DNA of 64,000 nt from assembly GCF_021173675.1 (NCBI RefSeq), contig NZ_JAIHON010000012.1:248001-312000 (forward strand). Reading direction: 5' to 3'. Source of the stretch: Streptomyces lincolnensis. Lineage in GTDB: Bacteria; Actinomycetota; Actinomycetes; Streptomycetales; Streptomycetaceae. Positions within the stretch are counted from its first letter, which is position 1; every line of letters begins with the position of its first letter. Shown in pieces: positions 53,168 to 62,011 of the stretch. A model generated the notes under the pieces. It did no database searches, was not told where the DNA came from, and was given only the letters and a program-made list of their open reading frames with translations. Position numbers and translations under genes: made by a program.

Positions 53168-54037
53168 TCAGCGTACGGACCTTTCCAGCCACTCCGTGTC
53201 GAGTTCCCCCTCGGCGACGATCACCGCGGGCCCGGCCATCTCGATCTCGCCGTCGGGCCGCTCGGTGATCACCAGGGTGCCGCCGGGCACGTCGACGGTG
53301 TACGTCGCCGGGGCGCCGGTCACGGCCGGGTCGGCGCCGTCCCGGCGGGCGGTGGCGACGGCGACCGCGCACGCGCCCGTGCCGCACGAACGGGTCTCCC
53401 CGGCGCCGCGCTCGTGCACGCGCAGGGCGACATGGCGAGGACCGCGGTCGACGACGAACTCGACGTTGACCCCGTCCGGGTAGGCGGAGGCCGGGCTGAA
53501 GGGCGGCGGGGAGTACAGGTCGCCGGCGTGGGCGAGGTCGTCCACGAAGGCCACGGCGTGCGGGTTGCCCATGTTCACGTTCCGCGCGGGCCAGCTGCGC
53601 TCGCCGACGCTCACCGTGACGTCCCCCTCGGGGAGCAGCGCCCGGCCCATGCCGACGGTGATGTCGCCGGCCTTGTCGATGTGCACGCTCTTGACGCCGC
53701 CGCGCGTGGCGACGGACAGGTCGCCCTCGGTCACGTACCCGGCGTGCTGGAGGTAGCGCGCGAACACCCGGACGCCGTTGCCGCACATCTCCGCGATCGA
53801 GCCGTCGCCGTTGCGGTAGTCCATGAACCACTCCGCCTCGGGCGCCATGTGCCGGGCCTCGGGGTGGGACGCGGACCGTACGACGTGCAGGAGGCCGTCA
53901 CCGCCGATGCCCGCGCGGCGGTCACAGAGGGCTGCGACGGCGGCCGGGGGCAGGTCGAGGGTGTTCTCGGGATCCGGGACGATCACGAAGTCGTTCTCCG
54001 TGCCGTGACCCTTGAGGAAGGCGATCCGGGTGCTCAT
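53168..54037 (-). CDS. dapF: Diaminopimelate epimerase
   Basis: Encodes 289 residues from ATG 54037 (STRIAFLKGHGTENDF). Interconverts LL- and meso-diaminopimelate for lysine and peptidoglycan. The two catalytic Cys are Cys85 in AEMCGNGVR and Cys218 in RSCGTGACA. NGDGS near 76-80 and NVNMGNPHAV near 153-162 are substrate-binding motifs. The last residues of the family are intact. Streptomyces uses LL-diaminopimelate in its wall, so the enzyme mainly serves lysine supply and turnover there. Confidence 0.96.
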   Translation of the reverse strand: MSTRIAFLKGHGTENDFVIVPDPENTLDLPPAAVAALCDRRAGIGGDGLLHVVRSASHPEARHMAPEAEWFMDYRNGDGSIAEMCGNGVRVFARYLQHAGYVTEGDLSVATRGGVKSVHIDKAGDITVGMGRALLPEGDVTVSVGERSWPARNVNMGNPHAVAFVDDLAHAGDLYSPPPFSPASAYPDGVNVEFVVDRGPRHVALRVHERGAGETRSCGTGACAVAVATARRDGADPAVTGAPATYTVDVPGGTLVITERPDGEIEMAGPAVIVAEGELDTEWLERSVR

Positions 54038-54130
54038 GCCTCGATCGTACGGCGCGGCCCGGTGGGGGCTGATCGCGCCCGCGCGGCGGGGCCGCTCACT
54101 GGGACAGCCCCGCACCCTTGAAGAGGCGCC

Positions 54131-54634
54131 TCAGCGCAACCGCGCCACGCGCCACACGGCGAGGACGACGACCACGGCCACCATCAGCGCGTACGCCAGC
54201 ACCACCCGCCAGTCCGGGCGGCGGCCCGAACCCCGCTGGGGCAGACCAGGCCACGTGTAACCAACGCGGCGGGCGGCCATCATGCCCCAGCCCGCCGCGC
54301 AGGAGCAGATCAGCAGGCCGAGCATGGCGATGACGGCGCCGCTGTCGCCGAAGTCGAAGGCGAGCGGGAAGGCGAACATCAGGGAACCGACCGCGGCCAG
54401 CGAGACGATGGGGGCGAGCTGCCAGATGCGCAGCCGCCGCTGCGGACGCAGCTCGACCTCGACCTCCGGGCCGCCCGCGAACATCTCCTCGGGCTCGGGA
54501 CCGTCGTCCGTCACACCGCCCTGCGTGTCATCGGGTCCGTCGGAGCTCAGACGGTCGTCGTCCTGCTCCGGTTCGCCGTTGTCCACGGTGAGGTGCTCGG
54601 TGTCCTGTGCGGTGTCACGAGGGCCGGCCTCCAT
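54131..54634 (-). CDS. Small two-to-three-helix membrane protein
   Basis: Encodes 167 residues from ATG 54634, preferred because GGAGGG lies about 9 bases ahead; a GTG ten codons earlier is possible. Residues 1-65 are acidic and probably disordered and cytoplasmic. Hydrophobic helices follow: QLAPIVSLAAVGSLMFAF, AVIAMLGLLICSCAAGWG and WRVVLAYALMVAVVVVLAV. The family is not known to me. Located between miaA (upstream) and dapF on the same strand. Confidence 0.75.
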   Translation of the reverse strand: MEAGPRDTAQDTEHLTVDNGEPEQDDDRLSSDGPDDTQGGVTDDGPEPEEMFAGGPEVEVELRPQRRLRIWQLAPIVSLAAVGSLMFAFPLAFDFGDSGAVIAMLGLLICSCAAGWGMMAARRVGYTWPGLPQRGSGRRPDWRVVLAYALMVAVVVVLAVWRVARLR

Positions 54635-54742
54635 CGCCACGCGCCCTCCCAACTTGGACTCCACTTGGTCGATCGAAGCTCGATGATGGCACGCCCCCGG
54701 AGGCCGCGATGACGGCCGGAGCGTCCCGATGCCATGACGTGA

Positions 54743-55681
54743 TCAGGCTGTAACCGGTCGTTCGACCAACGACAGCGCGAGCTGCGGAAGTTCCGTGAGA
54801 TCCGCCGCGGCCCCACTCAACCAGTGCACCCGCGGGTCGCGCCTGAACCATGAATCCTGACGGCGCGCGAAGCGCTTGGTGGCCCGTACGGTCTCCGCGC
54901 GCGCCTCCGCCTCCGTGCACTCGCCGGAGAGCGCGGCGAGGACCTGCTGGTAGCCGAGCGCGCGTGAGGCCGTACGCCCCTCGCGCAACCCCCGTGCTTC
55001 CAGTGCGCGCACCTCGTCGACCAGACCGGCCTCCCACATCCGGTCCACCCGGCGCGCGATGCGTTCGTCGAGTTCGGGCCGCGCCACGTCGACGCCGATC
55101 TGGACCGTGTCGTAGACGGAGTCGTGGCCGGGGAGGTTGGCGGTGAAGGGCTTGCCGGTGATCTCGATCACTTCGAGGGCCCGGACGATACGGCGGCCGT
55201 TGCTGGGCAGGATCGCGTGCGCGGCCTCGGGGTCGGCGGCGGCCAGACGGGCGTGCAGCGCGCCGGAGCCGCGCAGCGTGAGTTCCTCCTCCAGACGGCC
55301 TCTGACCTCGGGGTCGGTGCCGGGGAACTCCAGGTTGTCGACGGCACCCCGGACGTACAGGCCGGAGCCGCCGACCAGGACCGGCCAGCGGCCCTCGGCG
55401 AGCAGGGCGTCGATCCGGGCGCGGGCCAGCCTCTGGTACTCGGCGACGGACGCCGTGACGGTCACGTCCCAGATGTCCAGGAGGTGGTGCGGGACGTCGG
55501 CGCGCTCCTCGGGCGTCAGCTTGGCGGTGCCGATGTCCATCCCTCGGTAGAGCTGCATGGAGTCGGCGTTGACGACCTCGCCGCCGAGACGCCGGGCCAG
55601 GAAGACGCCCAGATCGGACTTTCCGGCCGCGGTCGGTCCGACGACGGCGATGACGCGGGGGGCGGGGGGTGCGCTGCTCAC
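54743..55681 (-). CDS. miaA: tRNA dimethylallyltransferase
   Basis: Encodes 312 residues from GTG 55681 (GGAGGA 7 bases ahead); a longer frame upstream is not coding. It transfers a dimethylallyl group to A37 of UNN-decoding tRNAs. Walker A GPTAAGKS at 15-22, DSMQLYRGMDIGTAK (about 40-54), GGSGLYVRG (about 105-113), and the DxxxRxW... region WFRRDPRVHWL near the end mark the family. MiaB, which adds the next methylthio group, is encoded about 1.6 kb away on the same strand. Confidence 0.97.
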   Translation of the reverse strand: MSSAPPAPRVIAVVGPTAAGKSDLGVFLARRLGGEVVNADSMQLYRGMDIGTAKLTPEERADVPHHLLDIWDVTVTASVAEYQRLARARIDALLAEGRWPVLVGGSGLYVRGAVDNLEFPGTDPEVRGRLEEELTLRGSGALHARLAAADPEAAHAILPSNGRRIVRALEVIEITGKPFTANLPGHDSVYDTVQIGVDVARPELDERIARRVDRMWEAGLVDEVRALEARGLREGRTASRALGYQQVLAALSGECTEAEARAETVRATKRFARRQDSWFRRDPRVHWLSGAAADLTELPQLALSLVERPVTA

Positions 55682-55864
55682 CGGACCATCCTCCCAAACC
55701 TCCACGGGTGACCTCGAACGAGTTACGTGACGGCTCCGGGCCGGGGTCGTTCCCAGTTGCGAGGTTTTCCGCCGCCGGATCGCAGGGGCGGCGGCCCGGG
55801 CGACGCAAACGGGCGCACCGGACGACGCGGGATTTCGCCCGCACGAGTAACGTATGGAGTGGAT

Positions 55865-56173
55865 ATGGGCGTTTTCGCACGACTTCTCCGGAGGTCGAAG
55901 ACCACCGAGGAGGCGACGGCCGCCGAGGTGCAGGCCGCCGACGCGTCGACCGACGAGAAGGGCGAGCAGGCCGAGGAGGCGGCAGAGACGAAGGAGTCGG
56001 CCGAGGCCGGCGCCGAAGTCGGAGCCAAGGCCAAGGCTGGGACCGGGGACACGGCGGAGGAGAAGACCGCGGCAGCCGACAAGGACACGTCCGGCGAAAG
56101 CGTCGAGATCCCCAAGCAGCAGTCCGCCGAGGAGGTCGCCGACAGCGAGGCCGGCGAAGGCGCCCGCACGTAA
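55865..56173 (+). CDS. Small acidic, Ala/Glu/Lys-rich hypothetical protein
   Basis: Encodes 102 residues from ATG 55865 (GGAGTGGAT upstream). The first 12 residues (MGVFARLLRRSK) could form an amphipathic, membrane-touching helix. The rest is low-complexity Ala/Glu/Lys/Thr and probably disordered, like small mobile stress proteins. Located 24 bases upstream of the antitoxin-like gene on the same strand, so probably one operon. No family recognised. Confidence 0.65.
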   Translation: MGVFARLLRRSKTTEEATAAEVQAADASTDEKGEQAEEAAETKESAEAGAEVGAKAKAGTGDTAEEKTAAADKDTSGESVEIPKQQSAEEVADSEAGEGART

Positions 56174-56197
56174 CCAGCCCGTCAGGGAAGGTGGACC

Positions 56198-56482
56198 ATG
56201 GGTCTCCTGGACAATTTGAAGGCCAAGCTCAACCCGGCCAAGGACAAGGTCTCCGGTCTCGCGCAGCAGCACGGCGACAAGATCCAGCACGGCCTGGACA
56301 AGGCCGCGAAGGTCGTCGACGAGAAGACCAAGGGCAAGTACAGCGACAAGATCCAGACGGGCACGGGCAAGGCCAAGGGTGCCATGGACCGACTGGCGCA
56401 CAAGGACGGCACGGACGCGGGCGGCGCCACCGACACGCCACCGGCCTCTTCGCCACCTTCCTCTCCCCCGCCGGCTTCCTGA
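56198..56482 (+). CDS. MT0933-type antitoxin-like protein
   Basis: A 94-residue protein: MGLLDNLKAKLNPAKDKV, then QHGDKIQHGLDKAAKVVDEKT and GKYSDKIQTGTGKAKGAMDRL. This repeated HGDKI/YSDKI pattern matches the MT0933/Rv0909 antitoxin family. In mycobacteria the partner is a cyclase/START-like toxin, but no such gene is adjacent here. The family is common without toxins in Streptomyces. The C-terminal tail is Pro/Ser-rich. Preceded by a clear AGGG site. Confidence 0.85.
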   Translation: MGLLDNLKAKLNPAKDKVSGLAQQHGDKIQHGLDKAAKVVDEKTKGKYSDKIQTGTGKAKGAMDRLAHKDGTDAGGATDTPPASSPPSSPPPAS

Positions 56483-56499
56483 CCGGCACGGCACATCGA

Positions 56500-56535
56500 C
56501 GGACGGCCGTGGAGCGCGATGCTCCCGGCCGTCCG
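56500..56535. terminator. Terminator between antitoxin-like and extradiol-like genes
   Basis: CGGACGGCCG-T-GGAGC pairs with GCTCC-C-GGCCGTCCG (one mismatch) around GCGAT, 18 bases after the antitoxin-like stop and between convergent genes. Confidence 0.78.
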
Positions 56536-56567
56536 CCGTTTCGCCCCAGCCGGCGCGGACGGCCGCC

Positions 56568-57281
56568 CTACGACCAGGTGGCGACCAGGTACCCGACCCC
56601 GTACGGCGCGTCCTCGTACAGCAGCGCGCCGGCGAGGTCCGCGTCCTCGGCGGCGCCCGCCAGGACCTGCCAGGGGGCCCGGCCGGAGGCCTTCAGTTCG
56701 TACGCCAGCTCGGTGTCCAGCGTCTTGAGGGCGGCCACGTCCGCCGCGCCCAGCGCACGTGCGACCTCCGCGTCGAAGGGTGCCGCCCGCTCGTCCAGGT
56801 AGCCCGGCGCCTTGAGCGTGCGGCAGGCACTGGCGTCGCCCATCACCAGCAGTGCCACCCGCTCGTCCGCGCCGGCGATCTCCCTCCCCGTCTGGATACA
56901 CCGCTCGGCCCCGAGAGGTTCCCCCACGCCGAGTCCCTCGATCGGGGCGCCGGACCATCCGCCGCGTTCCAGCAGCCACGCGGCGACCGCCAGTGAGTCC
57001 GGCAGCGGGCGCTCCACCGCCGTACCGGTGTCCCGGCCGAGCCGTACGTCGAGGTCCACGCCGAAGCCCCGGAAGGAACCCGGCGCCCCCTCCGGGTGCG
57101 GGCCACGCCCGTCCCGGTCCGCCGGCCCCACGACGACCAGCCGGTCGGGCCGGGAGGCGGCGAGGACGCCGAGGGCGTCCGAGCAGGCGGCACGCGCGCG
57201 ATCCAGTTCGGACGCGGCGCCCGCGGCGAGCTCGGGCACGAGGAGGGGCGGGCAGGGGCAGACAGCGGCGGCGACAAGCAT
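56568..57281 (-). CDS. Class III extradiol dioxygenase-like (LigB/Memo fold) protein
   Basis: A 237-residue protein. LVAAAVCPCPPLLVPELAAG at the start and VVVGPADRDGRGPHP near 55 resemble the LigB/Memo family strands, and LLVMGDASAC near 145 fits its next motif. The His residues that bind iron in true dioxygenases are not clearly present: the N-terminal HxHP-like motif reads CPCPP here. It may therefore not be an oxygenase. It lies 45 bases downstream of miaB on the same strand and probably shares its transcript. Confidence 0.75.
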   Translation of the reverse strand: MLVAAAVCPCPPLLVPELAAGAASELDRARAACSDALGVLAASRPDRLVVVGPADRDGRGPHPEGAPGSFRGFGVDLDVRLGRDTGTAVERPLPDSLAVAAWLLERGGWSGAPIEGLGVGEPLGAERCIQTGREIAGADERVALLVMGDASACRTLKAPGYLDERAAPFDAEVARALGAADVAALKTLDTELAYELKASGRAPWQVLAGAAEDADLAGALLYEDAPYGVGYLVATWS

Positions 57282-57326
57282 GATCGGGAGCCTAGTTCCC
57301 TGCTCGCCGCGGGTGCGCGCGTGCGC

Positions 57327-58853
57327 TCAGTCCAGCTCGCAGCCGCCCGTCGCCGCCGGCAGCGGCTCCGGGACCCCGATCTTCGGCAGGCCGAGCAGGA
57401 CTCCGGCCGGCTTGGCGGCCTCGGTGGCGTTCCGCTTCTCCCACGCGTCACCCGCGCGTGTGCGCCGCACGTCGAGGACGGCGCCCTCCGCGAGGAGGTG
57501 GTGCGGGGCGGCGTAGGTCACCTCGACGGTGACGACGTCACCGGGGCGGACCTCCTGGTCCGGCTTGGTGAAGTGGACCAGGCGGTTGTCGGGGGCGCGG
57601 CCGGAGAGGCGGTGGGTGGCGCCGTCCTTGCGGCCCTCGCCCTCGGCGACCATCAGATCCAGGGTGCGGCCGACCTGCTTCTTGTTCTCCTCCCAGGAGA
57701 TCTCCTCCTGGAGGGCGACGAGACGCTCGTAGCGCGCCTGGACGACCTCCTTGGGAATCTGGCCCTCCATGGTGGCGGCGGGGGTGCCGGGCCGCTTGGA
57801 GTACTGGAAGGTGAACGCCTGGGCGAAGCGGGCCTCGCGGACCACGTGCAGGGTCTGCTCGAAGTCCTCCTCCGTCTCGCCCGGGAAGCCGACGATGATG
57901 TCGGTGGTGATCGCGGCGTGCGGGATGGCCGCCCGCACCTTCTCGATGATCCCCAGGTAGCGCTCCTGCCGGTAGGAGCGGCGCATCGCCTTCAGGACCG
58001 TGTCCGAGCCGGACTGGAGGGGCATGTGGAGCTGGGGCATCACGTTCGGGGTCTCGGCCATGGCGGCGATGACGTCGTCGGTGAAGTCGCGCGGGTGCGG
58101 CGAGGTGAAGCGGACCCGCTCCAGGCCGTCGATCGTCCCGCAGGCCCGCAGCAGCTTGCTGAACGCCTCACGGTCGCCGATGTCGGAGCCGTACGCGTTG
58201 ACGTTCTGGCCGAGCAGGGTGATCTCGCTGACACCCTCGCCGACCAAGGCCTCGATCTCGGCGAGGATGTCGCCGGTGCGGCGGTCCTTCTCCTTGCCCC
58301 GCAGCGCAGGGACGATGCAGAAGGTGCAGGTGTTGTTGCAACCGACGGAGATCGACACCCAGGCCGCGTAGGCGCTCTCGCGGCGCGTCGGCAGCGTCGA
58401 CGGGAACGCCTCCAGGGACTCGGCGATCTCGACCTGCGCCTCCTCCTGGACGCGGGCGCGCTCCAGCAGGACCGGCAGCTTGCCGATGTTGTGCGTGCCG
58501 AAGACGACGTCCACCCAGGGCGCCCTCTTCACGATGGTGTCGCGGTCCTTCTGGGCGAGACAGCCGCCGACCGCGATCTGCATGCCCGGCCGCTTCGTCT
58601 TCATCGGGGCGAGGCGGCCGAGATTGCCGTAGAGCCGGTTGTCGGCGTTCTCCCGCACGGCGCAGGTGTTGAAGACGACGACGTCCGCGTCACCGTCCGC
58701 CCCCTCGGGGGCCTTCACATAACCGGCCGATTCGAGCAGCCCGGACAATCGCTCGGAATCGTGGACGTTCATCTGGCACCCGTAGGTGCGCACTTCATAC
58801 GTCTTGGACGAGTGAACATCCACTGCCGGGCTCCGGTCGCTGCTGCTGGTCAT
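57327..58853 (-). CDS. miaB: tRNA-2-methylthio-N6-dimethylallyladenosine synthase
   Basis: A 508-residue radical-SAM enzyme that methylthiolates i6A37 made by MiaA. N-terminal UPF0004 cluster Cys26, Cys64 and Cys98 (YGCQMN, NTCAVRENA, GGCLAQ); radical-SAM Cys172, Cys176 and Cys179 in GCNNTCTFC bind the second 4Fe-4S cluster. A TRAM domain covers about 400-465. A 40-residue C-terminal extension is Ala/Leu-rich. Confidence 0.97.
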   Translation of the reverse strand: MTSSSDRSPAVDVHSSKTYEVRTYGCQMNVHDSERLSGLLESAGYVKAPEGADGDADVVVFNTCAVRENADNRLYGNLGRLAPMKTKRPGMQIAVGGCLAQKDRDTIVKRAPWVDVVFGTHNIGKLPVLLERARVQEEAQVEIAESLEAFPSTLPTRRESAYAAWVSISVGCNNTCTFCIVPALRGKEKDRRTGDILAEIEALVGEGVSEITLLGQNVNAYGSDIGDREAFSKLLRACGTIDGLERVRFTSPHPRDFTDDVIAAMAETPNVMPQLHMPLQSGSDTVLKAMRRSYRQERYLGIIEKVRAAIPHAAITTDIIVGFPGETEEDFEQTLHVVREARFAQAFTFQYSKRPGTPAATMEGQIPKEVVQARYERLVALQEEISWEENKKQVGRTLDLMVAEGEGRKDGATHRLSGRAPDNRLVHFTKPDQEVRPGDVVTVEVTYAAPHHLLAEGAVLDVRRTRAGDAWEKRNATEAAKPAGVLLGLPKIGVPEPLPAATGGCELD

Positions 58854-58971
58854 GCGTCAAGGGTAGGTCGTCCCGGGCGGGCCCCTGTCAGGGTGCCCGG
58901 GTGAGGCCCCGCCGACCGCACGGCCGACCGCACGCGCCCGGAAAATCTCGGCGCGCCAACGCGGGCATCGC

Positions 58972-58977
58972 TAGAAT
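58972..58977 (+). promoter_or_regulatory. -10 element of the ABC-F leader transcript
   Basis: TAGAAT ends 6 bases before the ATG of a seven-codon leader ORF, so the transcript should start at or near that ATG (leaderless). A good -35 was not found. Confidence 0.5.
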
Positions 58978-58983
58978 GGCCGC

Positions 58984-59007
58984 ATGATTTACGTCTTCTA
59001 CATCTGA
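58984..59007 (+). CDS. Seven-residue leader peptide MIYVFYI upstream of the ABC-F gene
   Basis: ATG ATT TAC GTC TTC TAC ATC TGA gives MIYVFYI, rich in aromatic and branched residues, directly after a -10 element and 192 bases before an ABC-F start. Short leaders control antibiotic-responsive ABC-F and erm genes by ribosome stalling. The following 190 bases contain several inverted repeats, including one that pairs with the ABC-F ribosome binding site. Confidence 0.65.
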   Translation: MIYVFYI

Positions 59008-59022
59008 CCGGGCCGCAGGCTC

Positions 59023-59046
59023 CGCCCCTCGCATCACGGCGAGGCG
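59023..59046 (+). promoter_or_regulatory. Leader hairpin 1
   Basis: CGCCCCTCGC pairs with GCGAGGCG (one bulge) around ATCACG, directly downstream of the leader peptide stop codon. Possible antiterminator or stalling-sensitive stem. Confidence 0.4.
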
Positions 59047-59159
59047 CGTTCCGAGCCTTCACCGCCGCCCGCGGCCGACCTGTTCCGGGTCCGGCCGATC
59101 GTCAGATCCGAGGCATTGATCCGCCCCTTTCCCGCGTCTCGCGCGTGGGTGCGGTGTGC

Positions 59160-59190
59160 CTCCTTCCGGAGAATCCGGAAAACCGGAGGA
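59160..59190 (+). promoter_or_regulatory. Hairpin sequestering the ABC-F ribosome binding site
   Basis: CTCC-TTCCGG (59160-59169) pairs with CCGGAA (59175-59180) and, after a four-base bulge, GGAG (59185-59188). The last bases are the Shine-Dalgarno sequence GGAGGA of the ABC-F gene. Formation of this stem would block translation initiation. Confidence 0.6.
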
Positions 59191-59198
59191 CGTAAGAC

Positions 59199-60854
59199 GT
59201 GAACGCCTTTTCCCTGCCCGCACGCGATCGGGCCCAGCTGACCTGCGACGATGTCCGCGTGGAGCGCGGTGGCCGTACCGTGCTGCGCCATGTCGAGATG
59301 AAGGTCTCCCCCAGGTCGCGCTGGGGCGTCGTGGGCGAGAACGGTCGCGGGAAGTCGACCCTGCTGCACGTCCTGGCCGGGGTCCTGGCCCCGGACGAGG
59401 GGAGCGTGCAGCGGGTGGGCACGCTCGCCCTGGCGGAGCAGGAGATGCCCGCCGAGGACGACCGGACGGTCGGTGACGTCATCGACGAACACCTGGCCGA
59501 CGCCCGAGCCGCGCTCCACTGGCTGGACAGCGCCGCGGCGGCCCTCGCCGAGGGACTGCCCGGCGCGGAACGCGAGTACACCGACGCCCTGGAGGCGGCG
59601 CAGGCGCTGGACGCCTGGGACGCGGACCGCCGGGTCGACGTGGCGCTCGCCGGACTCGGGGCGGTCGGCGACCGCACGCGCCGGCTGGCCACGCTCTCGG
59701 TCGGGCAGCGCTACCGGATCCGGCTGGCCTGTCTGCTGGGCGCCGAGTACGACTTCCTGCTGCTGGACGAGCCGACCAACCATCTCGACCTGGAGGGGCT
59801 CGACCATCTCACCGCGCGCCTGCGCGCCCACCCCGGCGGCGTCGTCGTGGTCAGCCACGACCGGGCCCTGCTGTCGGACCTGGCGACCACGGTCCTCGAC
59901 CTCGACCCCACCCGCGACGGCCGCCCCCAGGTGTACGGCGGCGGATACGCCGGTTACCGGGAGGGGCGCGAGGCGGAACTGCTGCGCTGGGAGGCCGAGT
60001 ACGAGCAGCAGCAGACCGAACACGCCCGTCTGCAGCAGTCCCTGTCGGAGGCGCAGAACCGGCTGAGCACCGGCTGGCGGCCGCCCAAGGGCGCCGGCAA
60101 GCACCAGCGCGCCACCCGCGCCCCGGCGCTGGTCCGTTCCGTGCACCGGCGCCAGGAGGACCTGGAACAGCACCGGATCACCGCGCCCGTGCCGCCCCGG
60201 CGCTTCACCCCGCCGGAGCTGCCCGCGCGACCCGGTGTGGTCCTGCTGCACGCGGAGGAGGTCACCGTGGACGGGCGGCTGCACCGGCCGACCAGTCTGT
60301 CGCTGGCGTCCGGCGACCGGCTGGCCGTCACCGGGCCGAACGGGGCGGGCAAGTCCACGCTGCTGTCCGTCCTGGCCGGACGGCTCGCTCCGACCACGGG
60401 CCGCGCACGGCACGCGCGCAAGGTGCGGCTGCATCTGCTCGGCCAGGAGTCGCCGCACACCACGCGCCGCCGGGCGCACGACGTCTACCAGGCGCACACC
60501 GCGCGTCTGGTCACCGCCGGCGTCCTGCGCGACAGCGAGGTCACGCCGTTGTCGGCCCTGGGCCTGCTCGGCTCGCGCGACGCGAACAAGCCGGTGGCGG
60601 AGCTGTCCATGGGACAGCAGCGCCGCCTCGACCTCGCCCTGGCCCTCGCCACCCGGCCGCACCTGCTGCTGCTCGACGAGCCCACCAACCATCTGTCCAT
60701 CGCCCTGGTGGACGAGCTCACGGACGCGCTCAGGGCCACCGGCGCGGCCGTCGTCCTGGCGACGCACGACCGCCAGATGCAGCGCGACATCCGGGCCTGG
60801 CCGCGGCTGGAACTCCCCCTGCCGGGAGCACGGGAGGAGTCACTGGCCCGATAG
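59199..60854 (+). CDS. ABC-F family ATPase (ribosome protection type)
   Basis: Encodes 551 residues from GTG 59199, with GGAGG 10 bases ahead. Two ABC domains without membrane segments: Walker A1 GENGRGKST (46-54), signature LSVGQRYRIRLA and Walker B LLLDEPTNHLD; then Walker A2 GPNGAGKST, signature LSMGQQRRLDLA and LLLDEPTNHLS. The linker (~255-330) is long and charged, the part that reaches toward the peptidyl transferase centre in resistance ABC-F proteins. An antibiotic-inducible leader upstream supports a resistance role. Which drug class is unknown. Convergent with the RutA-like gene 17 bases downstream. Confidence 0.92.
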   Translation: MNAFSLPARDRAQLTCDDVRVERGGRTVLRHVEMKVSPRSRWGVVGENGRGKSTLLHVLAGVLAPDEGSVQRVGTLALAEQEMPAEDDRTVGDVIDEHLADARAALHWLDSAAAALAEGLPGAEREYTDALEAAQALDAWDADRRVDVALAGLGAVGDRTRRLATLSVGQRYRIRLACLLGAEYDFLLLDEPTNHLDLEGLDHLTARLRAHPGGVVVVSHDRALLSDLATTVLDLDPTRDGRPQVYGGGYAGYREGREAELLRWEAEYEQQQTEHARLQQSLSEAQNRLSTGWRPPKGAGKHQRATRAPALVRSVHRRQEDLEQHRITAPVPPRRFTPPELPARPGVVLLHAEEVTVDGRLHRPTSLSLASGDRLAVTGPNGAGKSTLLSVLAGRLAPTTGRARHARKVRLHLLGQESPHTTRRRAHDVYQAHTARLVTAGVLRDSEVTPLSALGLLGSRDANKPVAELSMGQQRRLDLALALATRPHLLLLDEPTNHLSIALVDELTDALRATGAAVVLATHDRQMQRDIRAWPRLELPLPGAREESLAR

Positions 60855-60871
60855 CCGGCACTCAGGGATGC

Positions 60872-61954
60872 TCAGGCCGCGCTCACGCGGTCCGAGCGGG
60901 AGCTCATCAGGGGCTGGATACGGGTGCCGAAGTTCTCGATGCCTTCGAGGAAGTCGTCGAAGACGAGCATGATCCCCTTGGTGCCGGGGACTTCGGCGAT
61001 CTCGTCGAGCATCCTCGCGATGGTCTCGTAGGAGCCGACGAGGGTGCCCATGTTGAAGTTCACGGCGCCCTCGGGGAGCACGATGGTCCGGGCGGTGGAG
61101 GAGTCGTCGGCGCTGGTGTCGGTGGCGGACTCCCCCGCCATGTAGGCGAGGGCCGCGAGGTCGGCGTTGTCGTGGTAGTCCTGCCACTTCGCGCGGGCGG
61201 CCTCGTCGGTCTCGTCGGCGATGACCATGAAGAGGGAGAGCGCGCCGACGTCACGGCCGCTCTCGCGCGCCGCCTCCACCAGGGTGGCCGTGGTGTCCGC
61301 GAAGGCGAGCGGGGTGTTGACGCCGCTGCCGAGGATGAAGTTGTAGTCGGCGTGGTCGGCGGCGAACTGCATCCCGGTACGGCTCTGCCCGGCGGCGACG
61401 ATGTCGATGTGCCCGTCCGCCGGGCGCGGGGAGAGCACGCAGTCCTCCATCTCGTAGAACTCGCCCTTGAAGTTGCTGACGCCCTCGCTCCACAGCTCCT
61501 TCATCACGGTGACGTACTCGACGGCCCGGGCGTAGCGGTTGGCGAAGTGGTCGTCGCCGGGCCAGACGCCCATCTGCGTGTACTCGCCGGGCGCCCAGCC
61601 GGTGACGATGTTGACGCCGAAGCGGCCGGGGGCGATGGAGTCGACCGTGACGGCCATGCGGGCGGCGATCGCCGGGGGCAGGGCGAGGATGGGGGTGGAG
61701 GCGTACAGCTTGATCCGCTCCGTGACGGCGGCCAGGCCCGCCATCAGCGTGAAGGACTCCAGGCAGTGGTCCCAGAACTCCGTGTCGCCGCCGAACCCCT
61801 TGAGTTTGATCATCGACAGGGCGAAGTCGAGTCCGTGCTCCTCGGCCTTCTGCACGACGGCCTTGTTCAGCTCGAAGCTCGGCAGGTACTGCGGGGAACT
61901 CTTCGATATGAGCCAGCCGTTGTTGCCGATGGGGATGAAGACACCGATGTCCAT
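60872..61954 (-). CDS. LLM-class flavin monooxygenase, RutA-like
   Basis: Encodes 360 residues from ATG 61954 (AGGAG 5 bases ahead). MDIGVFIPIGNNGWLIS at the start is typical of pyrimidine monooxygenase RutA, as are FWDHCLESFTLMAGLAAVT and GRFGVNIVTGWAPGEY. RutA uses FMN and oxygen to open the uracil ring. The remaining rut genes are not present in the window, so the substrate may differ or the pathway may be scattered. Divergent from the PAS/GAF protein. Confidence 0.88.
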   Translation of the reverse strand: MDIGVFIPIGNNGWLISKSSPQYLPSFELNKAVVQKAEEHGLDFALSMIKLKGFGGDTEFWDHCLESFTLMAGLAAVTERIKLYASTPILALPPAIAARMAVTVDSIAPGRFGVNIVTGWAPGEYTQMGVWPGDDHFANRYARAVEYVTVMKELWSEGVSNFKGEFYEMEDCVLSPRPADGHIDIVAAGQSRTGMQFAADHADYNFILGSGVNTPLAFADTTATLVEAARESGRDVGALSLFMVIADETDEAARAKWQDYHDNADLAALAYMAGESATDTSADDSSTARTIVLPEGAVNFNMGTLVGSYETIARMLDEIAEVPGTKGIMLVFDDFLEGIENFGTRIQPLMSSRSDRVSAA

Positions 61955-62011
61955 GCCGCTCCTCATGATCCGGAACCTGCCCGTGCGACGGCACGCTACA
62001 CCGGCGAAATG

